The notes: generated by a model from the letters alone, not told the origin. 43,667 nt of DNA from Acidimicrobiia bacterium (GCA_018003035.1 JAGNEX010000021.1:1-43667), one strand, 5' to 3'; counted from the first letter of the stretch, positions 7,860 to 17,610 are shown. Numbers and translations: made by a program.

Positions 7860-10800
7860 ATGGAGTCGGCAAGCCCTTCGGTCGAGGAGACCCCGCGCAC
7901 ACCTTTGGGCGCGCGGGCGGCGGCTCGCGTTCGGGGAGCCATCCGCTGGGACGTCGTCTCCATGGCGATCGTCTCCTACGTGCCACTCCTGTTGACCCAC
8001 CGCGGCATGGTTCCCGCAGATACCAAGCAGTACCTGTACCTCGACCCTGGTCAGTTGCTCGACAAGGCCCCGTCCCTTTGGGACCCTTCGGTCGGGTTAG
8101 GGACGGTCACCCACCAAAACATTGGCTACCTCTGGCCGATGGGTCCGTGGTATTGGCTCTTTGACACCCTCGGCTTTCCCGACTGGGTCGCTCAACGGCT
8201 GTGGCTGGGGACCTTGTTGTTCGTCGCCGGGCTCGGGGTTCGGTACCTCATGAATTCGCGGGGCTACAGGGGCTGGGCGGTGACCGCAGCTTCGTTCACC
8301 TATCTACTCAGCCCCTACAGCCTGCACTATGCCGCTCGGATCTCCGCGCTGTTGATGCCATGGTCGGCGCTTCCTTGGCTCATCGCGCTGACGGCAAGCG
8401 CGCTGGTCAGGCCGCGGCTCTGGAAAAGCGCCCTGATCGCGTTGATCGTCGCGACCGCGGGCTCCGTCAACCTCACCAGCCTGTTGTACGTGCTCATCGG
8501 CCCGCTCCTGTGGATTCTGTGGTCTTGGATCGTGCTTGGCGAGACCGACAAACATCGGCTGTGGCGAGCGCTGTGGCCAACCGCCCTCCTCGGAGGGCTG
8601 ACCTCGGCATGGTCGCTTGCGGGACTGGTCGTGCAGGGAGGCTTCGGAGTGCCCATCGTGGGGTTCACCGAAACGCTCCAGGCGGTTTCGGTTGGTTCCG
8701 CCGCGCAGGAGGTGCTGCGCGGCCTGGGATATTGGTTCTTCTACGGGAACGACAACCTTGGGCCGTGGATTGAACCGGCGGTCGACTACACCCAGCATTT
8801 GTGGTTGCTCGGCGCCACATTTGGGGTCGTGCTCGTTGCGCTGGCCGGCGCGACCTTTAGCCGATTCCCCGAACGCGGCTTTGTCCTCTGGATGATGCTC
8901 GGCGGCGCGATCGTCGCCGTCGGAGCGCACCCTTGGGATAACCCGACGGTGGCAGGACAGGCGTTCATCGACGCGAGCAAAAGTTCTGAATCCATCCTCG
9001 CCCTCCGCTCCACCGCTCGCGCGGTGCCGCTGGTCACCCTTGCCTTGGCGTTGCTGAGCGGCGCGTTCGTCGGGGCGTTCGCAGACCGGACGTCACACGT
9101 GTTCGCTAACCGACGCCGTACCAGGTTGCGGGCCGAACTCGCTCTGGCGCCGCGCTCAGGGCTCGGCACTGGGGGTCCTCAGGCGACCGAGCCAACGGGG
9201 CGGCGAGCCGACCGACGCCGCGTCGAAACTGGAAGTGCTAGAGCTGCAGGACTCGTGGTCATTGCCCTCGGCCTGGTGGCCCAGCCCTCCCTCTGGATGG
9301 GCGACATGGTCGGAAGCGAGCTCCAGCGCGAAGAGGACGTCCCCAGCTACTGGAAGGCCGCAGCACAGTCGATTTCGACAGATGCAGACACCCGGGTGTG
9401 GGAGCTGCCGGGCATCGACTTTGCGTCGTACCGGTGGGGTAACACCGTCGACCCGATTACTCCGGGTCTGACCGATCGAGCGACCGTCGCCCGCGAGTTG
9501 ATCCCGCTCGGCGGTTCGTACCCGATGGATCTGCTCGCCGCTGCGGACCGTCGAATGCAAGAACAAATTGTCGACTGGGACGCCATTGGACCGATCGCCG
9601 GGCTGATGAACGCCGACACCCTATTAGTGCGAAACGACCTGGCGTTCGAACGGTACGGAACCCCCCGCCCCGAGGTCTTGTCGGCGAACCTGGACGATCA
9701 GCGTGTCGATCTGGCAGGCCGCCAAGACTTCGGCACCGACGTCGACCTAACCGCCGACCCTCGGTTAGGGGGCCACAACGAGAGTGAACTGGCAGCGCTC
9801 GATGCGACGAACGACGTGCCTGCCGTCTTCACCGTCGAGGTCGAAAACGCGCGCACCATTCACGCCGCCGTCCCAGCACAAGGGGGCTTCGTCCTCGACG
9901 GCGCTGGCGAAGGAATCGTCGATCTCGCTGGTCAAGGCGTTCTCGATACGCATCCTCTGATTCTTTACAGCCACGCAATCGACGACGCCACGTTTCGCCA
10001 GGCGGTGAGCTCGCAGGCCGAACTGGTCGTCAGCGACTCGTTTCGGAAACAAGGGCGCCGCTGGGGAAGCGTCCGAGACAACGCCGGCTACACGGAGCTG
10101 GCGGGCGAAGAACCGCTCGAATACGACCCGTCAGACGCTCGTTTGCCAGGCACGAGCGGCTGGCCCGAACCCGACGATGCAGACATGACAGTGAGCGAAC
10201 TTGAGGGCCCGCTCAAGCAAGTACAGGCCTCGGACTACGGCAACGTCGTGTCGCTCACTCCTGGGGATCGCCCCCAACTCGCGGTCGATGGCGACCTGAG
10301 TACCGCTTGGCGAGTTGATGCGTTCGGACCGGCAATCGACGAGCGCCTGGTCCTCACACTGGACCAGCCCACCGACATTTCGGCACTCAAGTTCGTCCAG
10401 CCCCTTTCGGGCAGCCGCAACCGATGGATTACCAGCCTCGAAGTGGATGTTGACGGCGAAACCGTCGGTCTGATCGAACTGGACCGTTCTTCCCGGCAGC
10501 GTGACGGCCAGATCGTCCGCTTCCCCACCCGAACCGACGCACGGAAGATCGAGCTGCGCGTCGCAGACACCAATGTCGGTGAACAGCTCGATTACCGCCG
10601 CTATTCGGGGGTCGGGTTCTCCGAAGTCGAGATTGGGGTCCCTGCCGGAGATGACGAACGGTGGCTGGGCCCCACGGTCGAATGGACGGTGCTGCCCACT
10701 CAAAGCATTGAACGCCTCGGCAAGCAGGTGGGCGCATTTTCCGTCTTGATGTCGCGGCGCCGGGGCAACGCATCAGAAGTCACCCATCCCGAAGAGGAGT

Positions 10801-12680
10801 CGGTGATTCGGCGCAGGTTTACCGTCGACCGTGAACGAACCTTCGCCATTGAAGGCTCTGCACGTCTGTCACCGTTCGCTGGCGAAGTGCGGACCGATGC
10901 ACTCCTCGGTGTGCCGCGCGACTCGGGTGCCGCTTCGTCGGGGGCGTTGCCCGGGTCGATTGCCTCGCGTGCGCACGCAGCATTCGACGGCGACCCTGCA
11001 ACCGCCTGGCAGACATCGTTTCGAACCCCGGTCACCGGGGGATTCGACGAGCCCGTGTGGCTTCAATACGGCACCGCGGAAGCGGTCAAACCGGCCCGCG
11101 CCCGGTTCACGATTCTGACCGATGGACGGCATTCCATCCCCCAGAAGGTGCAGGTAACAGCAGACCGGTCGACCCTTGGGACCTTCGAACTAGCCACACC
11201 GACCTCGACCGAACTCAAACAGGGGTACATGGTTCGCACGATCGAACTGGGCCTCAACCGACCCGCCCACGAATTCCGGTTTAGCTTCAGCGATGTCGAA
11301 CCCGTGGAGTCTCAGGGAACGACGGCTCCACTGGAGGTGTGGTTCCCGGTCGGCATCGCCGAGGTTCAGCTGTCGCAAGTTCCAGCGCTTCCCGGTCCGC
11401 GACAAGTGAACGCCTGTCGGAACGACCTTGCCACCCTGGACGGGCAGCCGCTGTCGCTGCGTATCTTCGGCGACGGCTCGGACGCTGTGCGGCTCGAACC
11501 GCTTCAGGTCGAACTGTGCGGCAGAAGCGCTCGCCTCAACCTGCAACCCGGCGAACACGAACTGGAGACCACGGCTGGGGCGACGACCGGAATCGACCTC
11601 GACCGGCTGTGGCTGCGTTCCGCTGCCGACGGTACCGCCCTGTCGGATGCCTCGGCTCGACCGCCCGACCTTGCAGTGCGGCTCGAATCAAATTCGAGCG
11701 ATCACGACGTCATCACGACGAACCTGTCGGGTCCAACGTGGATCGTCCTTGGCGAGTCGTACAACCTTGGGTGGACGGCCAGCGCCAAAGGCGTCGGCAA
11801 GGCCGTAGACCTCGGCGAACCGACGGTCTTTGACGGCTTCGCAAATGCTTGGCTGCTCAGCCCCGACGAGGTCGGCATGGGCACCGTGACCATCGAGTTC
11901 ACTTGGAAACCGCAAAAGACCGTCGACCGGGCCCTGGCACTGTCGGCCATCGGAACGCTGGCAGCGCTCGGACTGCTCATCTGGGACCGTCGCCGCGACC
12001 GGACCGCTACCGGCGAGCTGGCGCCTGCGGCGAGCGTCAGCAACATGCGCACCGTTCGTTGGGCATCGCCGATGACCATCGGCGGAACCCCAGATGGCGC
12101 CCTGATCGCACTAGGGCTGCTGCTCAATGCGCTGTTGCTGATCTTCTTGTCCCCGACGGCAGTGCTTGTCGCGGTGCCGATCGAGCTGCTGGCCGGGGTT
12201 CTCGCACGGCCCCGCCTGGTGCCGGCCGCAGGACTACTCGCCATCGCTGGCGCCGCGCTTGTCGTGGTCTTCTCCCAGTGGGCGAACGCGTATCCCGCCC
12301 AGTTCGACTGGCCAACGCGCTTTCCGGCCGCTCATTGGCTGACCAATCTGGGACTCGCGCTCCTTGCCGGCTCCGCCCTGTGGGAGTCGCGTGTTCGCTT
12401 CCACCGGCGCATTCAGAAGAGACGGATCGCAGCGGCCGGTCGGACCGCACGCTCCTCAGCGTCTGCAGGCCCGTCGCGGGCCGGGTCCGCGCCGAGTCCC
12501 GCCCGGCTAGATCGCCGAACTGAACCGGAACAAGAGCCGGACACTCGCCCCACACCGGTTGTGCGCCCCGCCTCCTACGGCGAACCCCATGCGGAGCGAG
12601 ACGGCGACACAGGTGAGCTCGCCGCCGAGTTTGAAAACCTCGACACCGGCAGGATCGACATCGTCGACGACCACGAGTAG
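7860..12680 (+). CDS. aftD: AftD-like alpha-(1->3)-arabinofuranosyltransferase (DUF3367)
   Basis: A 1606-residue GT-C membrane glycosyltransferase. The N-terminal membrane region (residues about 30-440) carries the DUF3367 signature PADTKQYLYLDP ... WDPSVGLGTVTHQNIGYLWPMG, with the Asp of ADTKQ as likely catalytic residue. Two discoidin/F5-8-type carbohydrate-binding modules follow in a large extracytoplasmic part (about 780-910 and 1020-1160). Three or four helices (about 1358-1510) and a disordered Arg/Pro-rich tail (after 1520) close the protein. In mycobacteria AftD adds alpha-1,3-linked arabinofuranose from decaprenyl-phosphoarabinose to arabinogalactan and lipoarabinomannan. Length and order of domains match. 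Other arabinan genes (emb, ubiA, dprE) are not in the window, so the acceptor is inferred. ATG 7860 has no SD. Confidence 0.88.
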   Translation: MESASPSVEETPRTPLGARAAARVRGAIRWDVVSMAIVSYVPLLLTHRGMVPADTKQYLYLDPGQLLDKAPSLWDPSVGLGTVTHQNIGYLWPMGPWYWLFDTLGFPDWVAQRLWLGTLLFVAGLGVRYLMNSRGYRGWAVTAASFTYLLSPYSLHYAARISALLMPWSALPWLIALTASALVRPRLWKSALIALIVATAGSVNLTSLLYVLIGPLLWILWSWIVLGETDKHRLWRALWPTALLGGLTSAWSLAGLVVQGGFGVPIVGFTETLQAVSVGSAAQEVLRGLGYWFFYGNDNLGPWIEPAVDYTQHLWLLGATFGVVLVALAGATFSRFPERGFVLWMMLGGAIVAVGAHPWDNPTVAGQAFIDASKSSESILALRSTARAVPLVTLALALLSGAFVGAFADRTSHVFANRRRTRLRAELALAPRSGLGTGGPQATEPTGRRADRRRVETGSARAAGLVVIALGLVAQPSLWMGDMVGSELQREEDVPSYWKAAAQSISTDADTRVWELPGIDFASYRWGNTVDPITPGLTDRATVARELIPLGGSYPMDLLAAADRRMQEQIVDWDAIGPIAGLMNADTLLVRNDLAFERYGTPRPEVLSANLDDQRVDLAGRQDFGTDVDLTADPRLGGHNESELAALDATNDVPAVFTVEVENARTIHAAVPAQGGFVLDGAGEGIVDLAGQGVLDTHPLILYSHAIDDATFRQAVSSQAELVVSDSFRKQGRRWGSVRDNAGYTELAGEEPLEYDPSDARLPGTSGWPEPDDADMTVSELEGPLKQVQASDYGNVVSLTPGDRPQLAVDGDLSTAWRVDAFGPAIDERLVLTLDQPTDISALKFVQPLSGSRNRWITSLEVDVDGETVGLIELDRSSRQRDGQIVRFPTRTDARKIELRVADTNVGEQLDYRRYSGVGFSEVEIGVPAGDDERWLGPTVEWTVLPTQSIERLGKQVGAFSVLMSRRRGNASEVTHPEEESVIRRRFTVDRERTFAIEGSARLSPFAGEVRTDALLGVPRDSGAASSGALPGSIASRAHAAFDGDPATAWQTSFRTPVTGGFDEPVWLQYGTAEAVKPARARFTILTDGRHSIPQKVQVTADRSTLGTFELATPTSTELKQGYMVRTIELGLNRPAHEFRFSFSDVEPVESQGTTAPLEVWFPVGIAEVQLSQVPALPGPRQVNACRNDLATLDGQPLSLRIFGDGSDAVRLEPLQVELCGRSARLNLQPGEHELETTAGATTGIDLDRLWLRSAADGTALSDASARPPDLAVRLESNSSDHDVITTNLSGPTWIVLGESYNLGWTASAKGVGKAVDLGEPTVFDGFANAWLLSPDEVGMGTVTIEFTWKPQKTVDRALALSAIGTLAALGLLIWDRRRDRTATGELAPAASVSNMRTVRWASPMTIGGTPDGALIALGLLLNALLLIFLSPTAVLVAVPIELLAGVLARPRLVPAAGLLAIAGAALVVVFSQWANAYPAQFDWPTRFPAAHWLTNLGLALLAGSALWESRVRFHRRIQKRRIAAAGRTARSSASAGPSRAGSAPSPARLDRRTEPEQEPDTRPTPVVRPASYGEPHAERDGDTGELAAEFENLDTGRIDIVDDHE

Positions 12681-12726
12681 CCGAAGTTGAAACGCGGCCT
12701 GGTTGGCCGCATATCGCCGCAGCGGA

Positions 12727-13869
12727 TCAGGGCACCAAGCGCCCGTCGAATGCCAGTCCGGCGTAGCCGAGAAGTGCGGCGGCCGAGGCCACCAACATAA
12801 CGATCCGAGCGGGTCGCGGCAGCCGCGCGAGCAGGTCAGCGACGCCGAGCGGTATCGGAAGCACCGACCAGAGGTACCGCTCGAGGCCGTCGAGGTTCTC
12901 GCTGGCTGTCGCAGTCAACAGCACGACGACCGCCAACGCGCCATAGGAGGACGGCCAGCGCCGAACGACCTCGACGGATGCGGCCACAAAGACAGCCAAC
13001 CACAACAAGTGGGCGGCCGTGATGCCCGATCCCGCGGCCGCGTCACCGAGACCCGTGATGACCCGCCAGATGGGAAAGACAAAATCGCCACGGTACTGAT
13101 CGCCCTGCTGGACCGTGAACGGCATGAGCGGATCGCCTGTGACTCGCCACACCCAGCCCAGATAGGCGCCAAGTCCCGCGACGGGGGCCGCCGCGGCCGC
13201 CACCATTCCTACCCGCTCCGAGTTTGCGGCCCCACGCCAGTCTCGGACGACTTCGAAGATCGCAGGGACCACCAACAGGACCGCAAAGGGCCGGGTCAGC
13301 CCTGCCAGCAGTCCGGCTGGAACGCTCGCCCACCAACGCTTCTGGCGCCACAGATACATCGAAACGGCGGTCAAGAACAAGAAGAGCGGTTCGGCGTAGG
13401 CCATGGCAGAAACGAACGCATGAGGAGCAAGGGCGACGACCCACGTGACCAACACGGCGAACCGAACGCTGCGCCCCTCGTGGACGACGAGCCGGCAAAT
13501 GACCACCAGGGCGGCGAGGCTCGCCAGATTCGCTGCAATGACGACGCCGACATCTGCGCCCGATCCGACGCCGAATAGCCGACCCAGCATCGGCAGCAGC
13601 GGGAAGAACCGAAAGGCTTCGTCCCCGACCGATCGATAGCCGTCCTCGGCGATTCGCGCATACCACTGGCCGTCCCAGTGGAGCAGTCCGTCGAGGAAAC
13701 CCGTGCCCGTCGGGACGCCTTCGCTTCCAGACGCCCTGACCGCGATCAGCGTCACAAAGGTGAGCACTCGGGTCACCAGCCACGGGACCAGGCTGATGCG
13801 GACCGCCCGTCCCCAGGTCAGCGACCCAGAACCGTCATCGCCATCCGTCCCCGAAGCCTCAGATGTCAT
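12727..13869 (-). CDS. PIG-V-like (GT76-type) mannosyltransferase
   Basis: A 380-residue integral membrane protein with about nine helices. The loop after the first helix has LLHWDGQWYARIAEDGY (residues 62-78), the WDG-x-WY-x-x-IA-x-x-GY signature of PIG-V-like GT-C mannosyltransferases, in which the Asp (66) is thought to be catalytic. Further support: FFPLLPMLGR and a luminal AYAEPLFLFL motif. These enzymes use polyprenyl-phosphate mannose on the outer face of the membrane. The ATG overlaps the stop of the upstream transferase by 4 bases (ATGA at 13866-13869), so the two are translationally coupled and probably act on the same glycan. Convergent with the AftD-like gene, 46 bases apart. Confidence 0.82.
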   Translation of the reverse strand: MTSEASGTDGDDGSGSLTWGRAVRISLVPWLVTRVLTFVTLIAVRASGSEGVPTGTGFLDGLLHWDGQWYARIAEDGYRSVGDEAFRFFPLLPMLGRLFGVGSGADVGVVIAANLASLAALVVICRLVVHEGRSVRFAVLVTWVVALAPHAFVSAMAYAEPLFLFLTAVSMYLWRQKRWWASVPAGLLAGLTRPFAVLLVVPAIFEVVRDWRGAANSERVGMVAAAAAPVAGLGAYLGWVWRVTGDPLMPFTVQQGDQYRGDFVFPIWRVITGLGDAAAGSGITAAHLLWLAVFVAASVEVVRRWPSSYGALAVVVLLTATASENLDGLERYLWSVLPIPLGVADLLARLPRPARIVMLVASAAALLGYAGLAFDGRLVP

Positions 13870-15527
13870 GTACCGGCCGTAGCCTGGGAATCGACCGACG
13901 CGACGGGTTGAGCCACAGGACCAAAGAGCGTCACGTCGTGGCGTTCGAAATAGGTGGGGTTGGTTGTTACCAGCGTGTCCGGCTGCGGACGGATGAGCGC
14001 TAGCTGGTCACGAATACGCTCGCAGTACTGCCCGTACGTTCGATAGCCCCCGTGCCAGACCAAGAAGATCCGGTGCTCACCGGCCTGATCGCTCATATCG
14101 GTTGCGAAGCGTTCAGGATCGAGTTCTCTACGGGCCGCCAGCGCGTCGTTGCGGATCTCATAGTCGACCCAGTCGATCCGCTCGGGCATCAGGTCTGTCG
14201 GCGGGTACGTCACCTCTTCGAGGTCAGTGTTGAGCAGACGATCGACCGAGACCGACAGTTGATCAGGGCAGTACACCACCAGATCACCCGGTTCAGCCGA
14301 GTCGGCAATTCGCTGCGCCACGACGCCTGCCTCGGTGCGTTGAAAAGTGACGTTTCGTGCCGCGCTCAGACCGGAAACAGCCAAGAACAGCCCCAACACG
14401 ACCATTCGCCCCTTGGCGGACCCGATCGCCATAAAGCCCGTCGCAACCAGCACCGGAAAGGCAAAGAACACGATCGAGGAGTAGCGGGTCTGATACGCCG
14501 AACCCCCCAGGCTCGCGACCAACAGCGCCAGGCCGAGACCTCCGAGCAGCATCGCCAGCACGCCCGTTCCCCGGCGGGGACGACCCAAGGTCAGCTCGAT
14601 ACGCCGGGAGTCGATGGCTGTGCCAAACAGACCAAGCACGATCAGCAACATCATCGCCATCGTCAACAGCCGGTCGGTCGCTCGCGCCCCGCCCGACAGC
14701 CCACCCGAGTAGTCGGTCAGCGTCACCAGAAATGCCGGCAAGATCGGGCTCGGCTCACCCCACGGCGTCCCGGTATGGGCCATCTGGTCGAGAAACGTGG
14801 GCAGCCACGGGATGAATGCAAGGCCGCCGACCGCCATGGCAACGATGACCCGAAGCGGGGCTCCCCCGCGGGCTCGGATCGCCATGATCACCAGGACCAA
14901 CCCCGTGAACATCAACAGCGAAATCGCCCAGTAGTGGGTGTACATGAGCGCCGCGGTCAGCACCGAGACACACGCCAGGCGGCCCACCGTCGGCTTGTCC
15001 AGAGCACGGACCAGAACCAGATAGCCGAGCCCCGACAACAACACGAGGAGCGAATACTGGCGAGCTTCGGTCGCGTACCGAACGGCGAACGGATTGACCA
15101 CAAACACCAAGACGGTCGCCGCTGCGACAAAGCGGCCGCCTTGTCGCCGACCGATCGCCCAGAGCGGGAGTGCCGCCAACATCATGAACACGGCGGACAA
15201 ACTGCGCACCGCGAGATTGCCGTCGCCGAAGATTGCCGTCCAAAAGTGGAGCGCGACGTAGTACAGCGGTGGTGCACCGTCGAGCTTGAGTGCCTGTGGC
15301 AGGTCCGACAACGGCACGTTGGCGATGTTGACGCTGAGCGCTTCGTCCAACCAGAGCTCAGAGCGGGTGTACAACATCATCGCGACACCGGCCAGGACGA
15401 CGGCGACTGCACCGACCTGAGCCAGCCTGAACCAAATCGGGGCGAGGGAGTCGCCGTCGAGTCCCCAATCCGTCTTGCTGGGAAGCCAGCGGCGGGGCGA
15501 ATCCGCCTGAGACTTATCTGCCGTCAA
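13866..15527 (-). CDS. GT39/PMT-like GT-C glycosyltransferase
   Basis: A 553-residue membrane protein. The start is TTG at 15525-15527, because a full AGGAGG lies 5 nt upstream; the open frame reaches further but that stretch reads as non-coding. After a short cytoplasmic N-terminus and first helix comes SELWLDEALS with Asp61-Glu62, the catalytic acidic pair of PMT_2/ArnT-type enzymes, then DGAPPLYYVALHFW, the 'PPLYY' luminal motif, and YATEARQYSLL. About ten helices precede a C-terminal soluble domain (from about residue 400). Transfers a sugar from a polyprenyl-phosphate donor; donor and acceptor are unknown. First gene of a two-gene unit with the PIG-V-like enzyme. Confidence 0.83.
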   Translation of the reverse strand: MTADKSQADSPRRWLPSKTDWGLDGDSLAPIWFRLAQVGAVAVVLAGVAMMLYTRSELWLDEALSVNIANVPLSDLPQALKLDGAPPLYYVALHFWTAIFGDGNLAVRSLSAVFMMLAALPLWAIGRRQGGRFVAAATVLVFVVNPFAVRYATEARQYSLLVLLSGLGYLVLVRALDKPTVGRLACVSVLTAALMYTHYWAISLLMFTGLVLVIMAIRARGGAPLRVIVAMAVGGLAFIPWLPTFLDQMAHTGTPWGEPSPILPAFLVTLTDYSGGLSGGARATDRLLTMAMMLLIVLGLFGTAIDSRRIELTLGRPRRGTGVLAMLLGGLGLALLVASLGGSAYQTRYSSIVFFAFPVLVATGFMAIGSAKGRMVVLGLFLAVSGLSAARNVTFQRTEAGVVAQRIADSAEPGDLVVYCPDQLSVSVDRLLNTDLEEVTYPPTDLMPERIDWVDYEIRNDALAARRELDPERFATDMSDQAGEHRIFLVWHGGYRTYGQYCERIRDQLALIRPQPDTLVTTNPTYFERHDVTLFGPVAQPVASVDSQATAGT

Positions 15528-15854
15528 AACGGCCTCCTGCGCACCTATCGACCGGCAACCCCGAACCCGATGGCCCGTGTTGTTGGCCAGGCAGGCTACG
15601 ACATTAAGCGGCTCACAGTCCGTTCCCGACCGCCTGGCTCGCATGCACCACCACGGAGTGCAACATTTGAAAGGTATCGAAAACCTCTGTTGTGGGTGTT
15701 TAAGGACGGCGCTGAGTCCGCCGATACAGGTTCTGCGTAAATCATCAAGGCCAAGAAGTGCCAGGGCGCTACGGTCCTTGACAACCACATCAGTAAGATC
15801 ATTGGTTTGCTCTTCGGCCAAACCTCGGCCCGCCGTCTTTTATTGGAGACACTC
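15528..15854. other. Divergent intergenic region, no gene seen
   Basis: 327 bases between the GT39-like gene (minus) and the 72-residue protein gene (plus). The minus side holds the AGGAGG of the transferase (complement of 15532-15537). On the plus side a perfect TTGACA (15778-15783) is present, but the hexamer at 17 bases spacing is ATTGGT, so it is only a possible -35. No RNA gene or long repeat is seen. Confidence 0.4.
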
Positions 15855-16073
15855 ATGCTTTCGACTCGTCACCTTGTCTCTCGCGGACTCTTCCTTGCCC
15901 TCCTTCTGTTCGCGTTCCCCGGGTTTGCCTACCTGGACGGAGCGACCGGGACTGTGATCGTCGGCGCTGTGCTGGGCGTGCTGGCAACGATCGGCGTCTT
16001 TTTCTCCTCGGTGTGGGCCAAGATCACATCGCCGTTCCGCAAGGAAAAGGACGGCCTGGACGACCGCCTGTAG
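15855..16073 (+). CDS. Small two-helix membrane protein, unknown function
   Basis: A 72-residue protein. ATG 15855 is preferred to an upstream in-frame start because GGAG (15846-15849) precedes it by 5 bases. Residues 9-27 and 30-51 are hydrophobic, separated by a short DGATG turn; the tail (residues 56-72) is charged (KITSPFRKEKDGLDD) and probably cytoplasmic. No family recognised. It is followed by a clear intrinsic terminator (16102-16138), so it forms its own transcription unit between the glycosyltransferases and the methyltransferase. A link to envelope glycans is inferred from position only. Confidence 0.72.
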   Translation: MLSTRHLVSRGLFLALLLFAFPGFAYLDGATGTVIVGAVLGVLATIGVFFSSVWAKITSPFRKEKDGLDDRL

Positions 16074-16101
16074 TCGCCTGATCGGCAAGAACAAAGCTCT
16101 T

Positions 16102-16138
16102 AATCGCGGGTGCCGCACAGGGTGCCCGCGATTTTTTT
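16102..16138 (+). terminator. Intrinsic terminator after the 72-residue protein gene
   Basis: Perfect 9-bp stem AATCGCGGG (16102-16110) / CCCGCGATT (16125-16133), 14-base loop, and a run of seven T (16132-16138). This is the best textbook Rho-independent terminator in the window. Confidence 0.85.
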
Positions 16139-16215
16139 GGCCAGAGTCCGGCGCCTCCTAGCGCAGAGCTCGGCCTTCACCGAAGCGTGACCAGTCGTAA
16201 CGAGGGAGCACCTAC

Positions 16216-17610
16216 ATGAACGTCGCCACCGACCTCGGCTCATTCCGCGACCCGCAGAGCCGCGTCTTCTACGACGATGGGCGGATCTACCGAGCCCTCA
16301 GTGAGCGGAGCTTGAGCGACTACCAGCGCCTTTCCGACCTTGAATTCTTCCAAGGCTTCCTCCAATCGGGGCAGGTCGTCGACAGCAAGCTGGTGGACCC
16401 CCAAAGTGTTCGTATGCCCGACGGCCAGTGGGCGGGGCTACTTGAGCACAAGCGGATCCCGGTGATCACCTACCCGTACGAGTGGTCCTTCTCGATGCTT
16501 AAGGCAACGGCTTTGACCCAGCTCGACATCCTCGTCAGCTGTATCGAGAACGGCTTCATCTTGAAGGATGGGACGCCGTACAACGTCCAGTTCGATGGCG
16601 TGAACCCAAGCTTCATCGACGTCGGCTCTTTCGAGACCTTCGAACGCCCGTTGCCGTGGATTGGGTACCGCCAGTTCCTCCAGATGAACCTCTACCCGCT
16701 GATGCTTCAGAGCTACAAGGACATTCGTTTTCGCCCTCTGCTCCGGGGGAGCCTTGAGGGCATCCCTGCTACGGATATGGCCGGCATGCTCAGCTTCCGT
16801 GACCGGCTCCGCAGGGGCACCAACATCAACGTGTTCATGAACGCCCGCCAGGAACGCAAAGCCGTCCCCGAAGACCCCGACAACCCCAGCAAGAACAAGG
16901 TCTCCAAGCGATTCTCCCAGCGGATGCTCCAGTCCCAGGCGATCTCGCTACGCAACACGGTCGAACGACTCAAATGGAAGCAAGCCAAAAGCGAATGGGC
17001 TGACTACAACCAGTGCGGCCATGTCTCGGCGGATCGGCAGATCAAAGGACCGTTCGTCGACCGGGCAGCCGCTGCACATCCTGGCGGTATCACCTGGGAC
17101 GTCGGCTGCAACGACGGATATTTTTCGCGCATCGCATCTCAACATGCCGACTTTGTTCTGGCGATGGACGTCGACGAATTGACGGTCGAACGACTGTTTC
17201 GGACATTGCGTTCCGAAGGTTCCACCAACATCACGCCCATCGTTTTTGACATGGCAGACCCCTCACCCGGGCTCGGCTTCCGAGGCAAGGAGCGCCCCGA
17301 TATCGTCGCCCGGGCCAAACCAAACCTGGTGCTGGCCTTGGCCGTTGTCCATCACATCGTGATCGGTCGCAACATTCCAATGACCGACTATCTGGGGTGG
17401 CTGGCCAGTATGGACACCAACCTGGTCATCGAGTTCCCGAACCGAGACGACCCGATGGTCCGCTCGATCAGCGCCAACAAGACCGACGCCGACATTCACC
17501 GCGACTACAACGAGCAAACCTTCGAAGCGCTGCTGGCCCAGCACTGGAACGTCGTCGAAGTCGCCCAGGTTTCAGAGACCCGCAAGCTGTACCACTGCGC
17601 CGTTCGGTAG
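16216..17610 (+). CDS. Class I SAM-dependent methyltransferase with N-terminal extension (NoeA-like)
   Basis: A 464-residue soluble protein with a GAGGGAG ribosome site 8 bases before the ATG. The SAM-binding domain is in the C-terminal half: motif I WDVGCNDGYFSRIA (about residue 294), acidic post-II site (AMDVDE, about 315) and LVLALAVVHHIV (about 375). The N-terminal 280 residues (FRDPQSRVFYDDGRIYR..., then FIDVGSFETFERPLPWIGYRQFLQMNLYPL) are shared with the nodulation-type NoeA group and related methyltransferases found beside polysaccharide genes. Likely methylates a glycan or precursor; the substrate is not known. Ends in a convergent arrangement with the EAL gene. Confidence 0.78.
   Translation: MNVATDLGSFRDPQSRVFYDDGRIYRALSERSLSDYQRLSDLEFFQGFLQSGQVVDSKLVDPQSVRMPDGQWAGLLEHKRIPVITYPYEWSFSMLKATALTQLDILVSCIENGFILKDGTPYNVQFDGVNPSFIDVGSFETFERPLPWIGYRQFLQMNLYPLMLQSYKDIRFRPLLRGSLEGIPATDMAGMLSFRDRLRRGTNINVFMNARQERKAVPEDPDNPSKNKVSKRFSQRMLQSQAISLRNTVERLKWKQAKSEWADYNQCGHVSADRQIKGPFVDRAAAAHPGGITWDVGCNDGYFSRIASQHADFVLAMDVDELTVERLFRTLRSEGSTNITPIVFDMADPSPGLGFRGKERPDIVARAKPNLVLALAVVHHIVIGRNIPMTDYLGWLASMDTNLVIEFPNRDDPMVRSISANKTDADIHRDYNEQTFEALLAQHWNVVEVAQVSETRKLYHCAVR

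Noticed and set aside
12703..13578. 291-codon plus-strand frame opposite the PIG-V-like gene
   Set aside because: Low-complexity hydrophilic translation and no start signal; the minus frame has the WDG signature.
14052..15740. 562-codon plus-strand open frame opposite the GT39-like gene
   Set aside because: Arg/Gln/His-rich antisense shadow; the minus frame has family motifs, SD and coupling.
15778..15806. Sigma-70 promoter from a perfect TTGACA before the 72-residue protein gene
   Set aside because: No acceptable -10 at 16-18 bases spacing; TAAGAT is only 10 bases away.
15528..15821. N-terminal extension of the GT39-like gene to 15821
   Set aside because: No ribosome site and Cys/Trp/Arg-rich non-family sequence; the TTG at 15527 has AGGAGG at ideal spacing.
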